NCBI GenBank assembly: GCA_017562135.1
Contig: QEYB01001327.1
Location: 124,001-188,000 of the forward strand
Source: Dipylidium caninum
Taxonomy: Eukaryota; Platyhelminthes; Cestoda; Cyclophyllidea; Dipylidiidae
DNA length: 64,000 nt
Direction: 5' to 3'
Shown here piece by piece: positions 56,310 to 64,000 of this stretch. Positions within the stretch are counted from its first letter, which is position 1; each line of letters starts with the position of its first letter. Below the pieces are notes generated by a model, which was not told the origin of the DNA, did no database searches, and saw only the letters and a program-made list of their open reading frames with translations. The position numbers were made by a program, and so were the translations under genes.

Positions 56310-57958
56310 ATGATTGTTAAAGAGTAGTGAGTTTCATGTATGCTATTCATAAACATCATTGCTTCACTTTTGCTTGCAAGTTTATTTATTTTCCCATAAA
56401 GCCGTGTGATTCTCCCAATGACAGTAGAGGAATATCAGGTTGCACAGTTGTGGACCGTCATCGAGGCATCCAAAGATGAGACTGGGGGTGGTGACGGCGT
56501 TGAAATATTAGTTAACGAGCCATTTGATCCCGAGTCTCAATACGCACCAAAGGAAGCACTTCCTGGCAATGGGGCATATTCTAGTGGACAGTACACACAC
56601 AAAATTTACCACCTTGCTTCTAAGGTGCCTAGTTTCATCCGTCTGCTCGCTCCTTCCGAGTCTCTTAATGTTACAGAGAAGGCTTGGAATGCTTATCCCT
56701 ACTGTCGGACAGTTATCACGGTTAGTTCTCCATTTCTATTAATTTTCTCTTTGCCTATTATATGCGTTGTTACGAGTTTGAACATTGTTTTACAAATTTT
56801 TATTTCACTTTCCTTAGATCCTCTAAATTTCCTTGTAGAACGGGTATATGAAGGACGATTTTTTCCTCAAAGTAGAGACAATGCATGTTCAAGATAAAAT
56901 TGACATCGAAAACGTAAATTTCTTTTTCTACTTCCCCTAAATAATTCTTTTTGTACTATTCTTATTTGTCTCTCAAATTTATTTAGGTTCACGAGTTGCC
57001 ACGCAACATTTTAGCCCAACGAGAAGTGATCTACATCGATATTGCGGCTGATTCCGAAGGTGGAGTCAAAAAAGAATGGGATCCGAAGGCATTTCAATCA
57101 AAGACAACTGGTCGCGGCCCCCTTGTGGGCCCCCAGTGGTGGAAGGTGGGGCTGTACTCTTCTATTCCTCTTTCACCTCAATTTTCTATTTTAACCTGAT
57201 TTGTCGTATCATTAGAATACCGACATGCCAGTAATGTGTGCCTACAAACTTGTGACTTGTAATTTCCGGTGGTTTGGTTTTCAAAATCTTGTGGAGAGCT
57301 TCATCGGCCGGGTGCGTTTACTTATAACCCTTCAATTACAATTAATTTGTTACTTCATAATAAGTTACTTTAGTCTTGGCTCAGTCTCTGGTTATTCACC
57401 TCAATTTTATTTCTAAATCCCGAGTAGCTCTATTCAATTGCGACAAATTCACTTGATCATTTACATACTTCTAAATTGTACAAGTTTTCAGTCTGTCCTC
57501 AACGTTTTTTCCTATTAAAAATTTTGTTTTTTCGTAAACCTCCATTCCTAGTTAGCAACCGCTTCATCAATTTCCATAGCCTGTGATGTGAATAGCTGAA
57601 TCTGTTCCCCCGGAATGTCACTTTATGGATTTGACGAAGATTCTGTATAGATTGTGTTGAAACGCTACCATAGTGAATAGATATTTTTTGACAATGTTTC
57701 ATTTATTGGTCATTTAAGACGGAACACAAACTTTTCTACAATTTTCATCGTCAACTCTTCTGCAACATCGACAATTGGCACGGACTTTCCATGGAGGACA
57801 TTCGTCGGATGGAAGCAGAGACTAAAGTGGAACTCGACAAGGTATGCATTCATTGTTACCTACAATGCTATTTATAACTTTTTGACGGTTTGTTTACCAT
57901 TTTTAACTTATAGCAACGGAAGGAGGGAAAGTTGCAAGGCACAATAGAGGATAAGTAG
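56310..57958 (+). CDS. Class I phosphatidylinositol transfer protein (PITP alpha/beta type)
   Basis: This soluble protein carries phosphatidylinositol and phosphatidylcholine between membranes and supports phosphoinositide synthesis. Exons: 56310-56326, 56402-56720, 56839-56913, 56987-57145, 57216-57311, 57719-57841, 57914-57958; 277 residues versus ~270 in vertebrates. All joins keep phase. The 17-base first coding exon (MIVKE plus two bases) is recovered from its GTGAGT donor and joins to RVILP, exactly the family start. Landmarks: [29 protein letters not shown] (the inositol-binding Thr and Lys), [43 protein letters not shown] and [12 protein letters not shown]. An insertion of about 13 residues sits just before QYTHK. 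The usual Trp-Trp membrane-docking pair reads Trp-Phe. No membrane segment or signal peptide is present. Confidence 0.96.
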
Positions 57959-58234
57959 AGGTGGATGCTTGGCCTTAGAAGGTGTTATTTTCTTCTATCC
58001 TCCCTTCTCTCTGTCTCTTCTTGAATCTCATACCCTCTGTATCATGTCATGTCAATACTTATCAAATTAGCTAAATTGTGTGTGTTTATGCGTGTTTGTG
58101 TGCTTTTTCGTCTTTATACATTTTTCGACCTTCCACCTACCTACCACCCGCCCTGTCGTCCTACCCACCATCTGCGTCTAAACATCCAACAACTTGATCC
58201 TTCGTCTGTTCGTGGAGGTTTGTAATTACCTGTG

Positions 58235-58240
58235 AATAAA
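58235..58240 (+). other. Polyadenylation signal AATAAA, PITP gene
   Basis: A canonical hexamer lies 277 bases after the PITP stop codon. A second copy occurs at 58428-58433; either could be used. Confidence 0.5.
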
Positions 58241-58427
58241 GTGCATGGGACCCGTTTATGGAACGAGCTAGAACTCGTTAGGGGATCTGTACGTCTTATT
58301 CCACGCTCCCTTTTTCTCTAGGGATCGGAGATTTTTGTTGAGATTTTTTATCGTGATTTTTTGATCGTCTATTCGTACTAATTAAAAGCATGTATATGTA
58401 CTCATTGAGTAGTTTTTCTTTTTGACA

Positions 58428-58433
58428 AATAAA
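58428..58433 (+). other. Second AATAAA downstream of PITP
   Basis: The canonical hexamer sits in a T-rich context, 470 bases after the PITP stop, and may define a longer 3' untranslated region. Confidence 0.4.
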
Positions 58434-58439
58434 GACTCT

Positions 58440-60508
58440 CTAATCATGTGGAGGATAATGAGCGGCTAGACATCTTATCTTCCCACCAATCCTTCTCCTA
58501 TGGATTCAACGATAGGTTATTTCTCAACATCTTGAAATTACATTTCCTATGATTTACTTCTTTTTGATGCTATAGCTAATTTTAATTTGAGTGATTATGG
58601 GAATGGTGAACTCTGTGATTTCACTTTTTTATGCAGCATATTTTGGCTAACGTAAGCATCGTTGTTAGTTAAGGTAACACTTAACACGATGGTATTCTGT
58701 AGACATGAACGTACTTTTATGATGCGAATTGGGTTCTCGTTTCCGTCATCACCAACTGTGTTTTTAATGAAATACGAAGTTCTCCCTACATCATCTTTCG
58801 CCTTCAACTTGTCCCAAATCCATTTGCTGTTACTGTTTATATTCAGTTATTGTTTTACAATTATCTTATCAAAATCCCATCGGTTAGTTGTTGGTTGAGT
58901 TGGGTTTCTTCGCTTTCAGTCTGAATGTGAGGTTACGCCATTTGTGCGACATATCTCTCTACAATGACGAATCCTCAGATTTCAAGCAATCATCCAACTT
59001 GAACGCTCTTTTTCACCTTAATAGACGAATGTTCTATGAGATTGGTGGCATAGACCGCTAATAGGCCTTCATCATTATCCTTGCGAAAACTATTTATATT
59101 TATAAATCTCATACATGTCTTTTTTACAAACATTTTATTGTGCGTGATGTGTTTGGCATTCTAATTCACTGAGGCATGACGTCAATCCTCGAGACACGTG
59201 CTATTTACATGGAGAGTCGAAGTTCACCATTTGCTTTCCCGCATTTTAAAGGTGCAATTAGTAAGGCTTTATTTTGGGGAAACGACTTGTGTGATGTCAG
59301 AGGATGACAGTCGTATGAGACGTAGATGTATTACTGCCTCTTTCGCGAAGTACAACGTTTCAAAGTGGTTGCTCCTTACTTCTGTTAGTATGACATGTCA
59401 AGCAAGGCGGAAGACTGGTGTTATATCTTCCTACCGTTTAGTGTTTCTCTCTGAAATGTAACGTTGAGGTCTGAGCAAATGTGTCGTCGACAACTAATGT
59501 AAACGCTTTGCCTAGCTCACTGTTTTGTATTCGCTTCAAGTGCCCTTTCACTCGGTCATGTTTGACATTTAGTGACGTCATTGAAATCGCCGTACTCACG
59601 TAGAGTCATTTTTGCATATACATGGTCTGTGTTTTAAGTTATTCACGATAGAATGCAGTACTACCCGGTGTTTTAATTGGTAACCAATTCTCTCGTGGTT
59701 AACAATGCCAGTTTTCGCAACATTCATAATAGACACGAGTTGATAATTAAATGATTCCGTTACTTCAATGGCTTTTGAGGTTTCCTCTAAACGAAGTTAT
59801 GGTGCGTCTGAGTTGATGCATTTCCCCGTTCCGTCGACGGCAACCGTCTTGTAGCGCATCGATCCACTTTAGACAGTCGACGTCCACCACGACAACCAAT
59901 CAGATGTCCAGTGGTGATTTTTCGCGTTTATTATAAAGTCCTAATGTACACAACTGGAGGGACCGAGAGCCATCCCGCTGGCCTTCTTTTTTGTCTCTTG
60001 TTCAAATTACTTTAGGCAATCCCGAAGCAAATATCTTACCCTTGTTCCTACGAATTCTGTTTCATTTGACAATTTGTTACTTTCATATTTGACCTAAGTG
60101 CAAAATTAAGAATTTAAATACAGCGGGACATTTCCGAGGGTAGTTGATTGGCACAGATATTACTAAAATGTCACGCCGTTGTAAATACCGGCTTTTAGGG
60201 TCTACCTAACGTTCTGTTAAGTTATTCAGTCTTAAGTTTATTAATTATAATCACGTTTGGAGGGGAATTTACGAAGGCAGATGCCCTTGCATAAATCACA
60301 AAATGATAATTTGGCATATAATCAGCTGACATCCTTAAGTGTAGTTAGCAATGCTCTCGCCATCATCTTTACCGTCAACTTTCAATGCTATTGCACTTAG
60401 CTACGACTTTTTTACGTTGAATTTTCATTGCCTTCGTGTTTATCCTAACTCCAGTCCTCGTCATCGTGTGTGAAAGGTACCCCATTTGCTACGCCAATAA
60501 ACGCAAAC
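58440..60508. other. No gene recognised
   Basis: This is convergent spacer between PITP (plus) and the unrecognised minus-strand gene. The frames in it are short. I see no RNA gene or repeat shared with the left half of the window. Confidence 0.4.
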
Positions 60509-61386
60509 TTAATAGAGACAGGGAAGAAAGGAGGAACTATCAGGTAATGAAATTGGGCTCAGGACACATGTCCATTCTCTGTTCAAGATCTGGTATTCGT
60601 TAGGATCGAACTCCATTACCATTTCAAGAACATCTGGCGGTAATGCGGAAAGAGAAAGTATGCTAATTTTTCCGTTCGAAATTACCATAGATTTAGCTTC
60701 CATATACGGATATGTTACGAGTGTATCAGTTAGCTTTTGAAGCCGGAGAATGAATGCTGAGATGCTTTACTTTATAGCCACATCCCCTATTCTTTTAATA
60801 TCCCGCCTCAGATCCTCACTGAAGATGCTGTTTTCCGTCATTCGGGTAGTGTCGTAACCTCTTTCCAAGGTAGTATGACATATTAAGGTAGTGGAAACAG
60901 GTGCCATGTGAAAGTATGCAACTAAACCACTCTTCAGGTTAATGCAATTCTTTCGGCTAAACAGGTACTGAAATAGAAAGAAGGTCGTTTCCTAGGACGA
61001 GCCAGTTGGCCCGACGTACCGGCCCTCAGAAATTTCTCTTTGCCTCGAGTGCACTGCAAAAAAAGGTACACGAGGGCGTGAGAAAAATTTGTTTAGATTA
61101 ACTAGGAAATTTTGAGTGAAGTGTATGTCAAGTTTTCCGCTAAATTAACCTACCTCGAGAGGTAAACGCGTGATCTCGTAGAAGACTACAGAGATACATT
61201 CTGTCCCTCGAGCATGCAATTGGCTTATTAACTCCACATAGAGATTGGGCCGTTCTAGTGTGTCCGTTGAGGCCTCCGCACGGTTAACAGGATTATGATT
61301 CCAGAGTAGTGCAATTTCAAGCCAAATAATGTACTTGCTGGTTGGAATGATTTTAAGCCCGACTACCTCGGGGGAAATCACTCCTA
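60509..61386 (-). CDS. Unrecognised multi-exon gene, 3' end
   Basis: Three exons join in frame on the minus strand: 61386-61154, 60967-60820 and 60756-60509, the last ending in a stop. Acceptors are CCAG, TTTCAG and CTCAG; donors GTAGGT and GTGAGG. The introns are 186 and 63 nt, and the phases (0, then 1) agree. About 208 residues are visible. Notable segments are GLKIIPTSKYIIWLEIALLW, LVAYFHMAPVSTTLICH, VISNGKISILSLS and MEFDPNEYQILNREWTC. A likely upstream exon (62097-61892, with FVLPNGRLS) joins in phase but has a weak GTGTTC donor. I do not recognise the family. The order of an AYF-type start and an NG turn recalls the gene at 11.4-12.45 kb. The 5' end may lie beyond the window. Confidence 0.55.
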
Positions 61387-64000
61387 CTGGAAATTAAGGG
61401 AAAGAATGGGTTTAAGGTCCGTGTATTAGGCAGATGACCTGAAAGATTTGATGGATGACACCTGGCCCAACTCCTTATGGAAGTCTTCAAGGCACCCTTC
61501 TCGACAATATTATCAGATAGTTAACTTAACAACCGATTCACCTGAATCCTTGGCCTGGCTTTCCAGTCGTCATCACTTTTAAACAAGTAGTGTTGTGTTT
61601 AGATTAATTCGCAACCAATGCCACATTGGATAAGGTGCGATATTTCGTCGTTTCACTCAAATCGGTCTTACCAGCTTATAAATGGTGGAGGTTGGGACGT
61701 TTACCAGCCCACTTTGTTGTAATTGTCTGAATAATAACTTCATTTGCATGGTTAGACGTTGGGGAAAGTTCAAGCCTGTCCCCTGACGCTTAAGACGGAG
61801 GGGCTGGAGGGGAGACGTGATGCTCCCCATCGACTGATGACATAAGCTCGCAGTGAAGTCGGTAAAAATAAAGGCTCGGAATCAGGAACACCATTTGCCA
61901 ATTGTCCATTCGGTGAAACCAGAGGGGTGTGAGCGAGTTCGGTGAATAGTTGGGATTCAAGGTCGTGGTGAGTCATTTTCCATCGAATTGCCTCAATTCC
62001 ACCAGCAAATTTAGACAAACTGCAATTAACCAACAATTTCACATGGCAACACATTGAGAGTCGTCCGTTCGGCAACACGAAGATGAAATATTTAGTCCTG
62101 ATTTAGTTCATTTCAGGAAATAATTAACGATTTAGCAAAAATATCACACGAATCTCGACAGTTTGGCCTTTACATCGCATGCTACGAGGCTGAGAGAAGC
62201 GTACTTTTCTTGGCAGTGTATGCAAAATGGGAAAGAGGAACTCTGCGGTCCCTCCAAGTCGTAGTCATACCTTTGAAAGCCTTCAACTAGGAAACAGGGG
62301 AACTAGTGTGCCTGGCGAGGAGCATTAGGCAACGTCACCCGCTCTGCGAAGCGGATGAAATGGCGTGACTGAGCCGTTCAGTTGGCGGACTGTGTTTAAT
62401 GTTAACAAATTCAATCATCTGAATTGTATTAAGTGCAATAAGTCCTCGTAGCACGGTAAGGCCGAGAGTGCATTTGGTGGTGTTGTGGGAAAAAAGAAGC
62501 CAAATAGAGGGAGAGTAAATTTGGGACCAATGATTTTTGACTATTGGACGATTTCGTGGCCGGTAGTTTAGAGTAATCGTCTCAACCCGATTCGATTCAT
62601 CACGTATTCGAGGTCAGAAATGATGTCTGTAGAGAAGTAGTCCCTCTCCTAATTCTCATTACTACAGTCACTAAGGTAGTATTTTAGACTTTGCCACGGC
62701 AATTAAACTCACCGGCTACTGACAGACAAGACGACGTGAGTGTTGTGTAATTAGATAGGCAATGATAAGGGTTAAAGCGTATGCAGAGGAGAAGAAATGC
62801 CCGAAGAGACACAAACCGTTTAAATGTTGCAAGGATCCACTTTCATTTGTACGCGCACATTAACACGATTGAAGGGGCTACAACGTAGGACCGTTTGAAA
62901 GTAGGAGACGATAAGACGCAGAAATAATGAGTTAACTGAGCACCAGCAAAAATAAGCCCCAAATTCATCGGCAGCTGTGAAATAATCATTCGTGCTGAAT
63001 GCTTGGTCGTCAGAGCGATTGTAGGCCGTCGCGGCTATTTCGGTCGTGGCGATGTTTGAAAATTTAGAAAGGGAGAACAATTGATGGCCTTATCTGATTC
63101 ACGACCTTGCTACGGGAAGGGTAGCCGTGAATACGAGTTGCAACACTACGGATGTATCGAATAATCGGGATTTGGAACACGTCTCTTAAAATGTTCCAGT
63201 GGATTTGGGCTGATGGTCATACACAAGAGATGGATATGAATAATTAATTTACTGGCCGCAGAAGTTACAATGTTACTCTCGTACTGCCAATAAAATTAAG
63301 GAATACTTTAAATTCCATCAAGCGACTTCTAATAATAGACATAAGGCTTTAAAAAACGAAATCTTGCACGAATAATGAATACCTCTCTCGCCTGGGGCCA
63401 AGTGTAATCTGTTAAAGTCAACTAGTAGATGTAGGTAGGCCAACCTGGCATCAAGCATTAAAGGAATTGAACCGGTGGATGCTTTGATCTCAGTAAATGG
63501 CCGAACAGTCATTCACTCACCCCTTCAACGCGTGTGCACACTCGCCCAGTGCCATGTCTTGCTTGAATTATGCAACCGAATTTAAGAAATACTGCCCCAT
63601 GAGGAGAGTACGAAGTGCAGATGCCTGTTAGGGACAGTAAAGAACGGCATTTGAGGTAGTAGTGGACTACGCCAGTAAAATCGTACCTAATGGTACTGAG
63701 AGCACACGACGTCCGAGTGGTGCGTCTCAAGCAAGGGAGCGTTTTATGCCGACCGACCTTCCAGAAGTCTTCAGGTTGCCTATTGAGGTGACGCCAGACC
63801 AACGGACCATTCAGATGTGATGGACGATAATGGAGGAAGACAAATACCAAGAATGGACAGATTAAGCAAAAGACAATCTTCTCTTGGGTCTTTTTGTTTC
63901 TGAAGGATAGATTGACCTTAGAGCTTCGCCACAGCCAATTTGCACGGCATTCGACCCGGCCAGAGGGGAAAAAAGACAGAGACCAGAGAAGGCATCCAAC
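61387..64000. other. Region holding possible upstream exons of the unrecognised gene
   Basis: Minus-strand exon candidates occur at 62097-61892 and 63624-63521; the latter is bounded by an acceptor ending AACAG and a GTGAGT donor. A frame at 62820-63080 contains Glu-Phe-Gly-Ala-Tyr-Phe-Cys. I could not join them with certainty because the phases of 63624-63521 and 62097-61892 do not fit directly; an intervening exon is needed. Nothing on the plus strand is supported. Confidence 0.3.

Noticed and set aside
58638..58652. 15-base exon-like segment flanked by a T-rich AG acceptor and a GTAAGC donor
   Set aside because: It has no partner exons in either direction, and a segment this short can arise by chance.
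62550..62620. Possible tRNA-like stretch
   Set aside because: A GTGG start and TTCGA-like bases are present, but no cloverleaf with a proper anticodon arm and acceptor stem can be drawn.

Overview
This is eukaryotic, metazoan sequence, most likely a flatworm and probably a tapeworm (cestode). The reasons are multi-exon genes with GT-AG introns, several very short introns (34, 61, 63, 69-75 nt) beside kilobase-long ones, and protein divergence typical of Platyhelminthes. The phylum is my inference; I see no rRNA, tRNA or mitochondrial marker. No bacterial, plasmid or CRISPR features are present.

Layout. (1) 1-31 kb is gene-poor. It carries an old segmental duplication: 688-6020 is homologous in order to 13478-22580. 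The copies are diverged over most of their length, but a ~1 kb core (about 4908-5898 and 21462-22456) is almost identical. The second copy has an extra ~2.8 kb block holding a decayed CCHC finger of retroelement type. Inside this half, at 11.4-12.45 kb on the minus strand, five phase-consistent exons belong to a gene I do not recognise. (2) 31.6-37.3 kb, minus: an SR-protein kinase (SRPK) in 11 exons. (3) 39.2-40.4 kb, plus: WDR92/DNAAF10 in two exons, divergent from SRPK. (4) 43.4-54.7 kb, minus: exocyst subunit Sec15 (EXOC6) in nine exons with long introns, converging on WDR92. (5) 56.3-58.0 kb, plus: a class I phosphatidylinositol transfer protein in seven exons, divergent from Sec15. (6) 60.5-61.4 kb, minus: the 3' end of another unrecognised gene, probably continuing toward 62-64 kb.

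The four recognised genes are single-copy housekeeping functions: splicing-factor phosphorylation, axonemal dynein assembly, vesicle tethering and lipid transfer. They do not form an operon or pathway. The reading frames of SRPK and Sec15 each need one base removed from a G-run (coding strand), which points to assembly homopolymer errors. The least explained signal is a set of minus-strand, exon-like open frames (11.4-12.5, 42.7-43.0, 44.3-44.9, 60.5-62.1 kb, perhaps 9.3 and 25 kb) sharing a loose pattern: an Ala-Tyr-Phe or Tyr-Phe-x-Cys start, then a Pro-x-Gly turn. This may be an undescribed dispersed gene or domain family.
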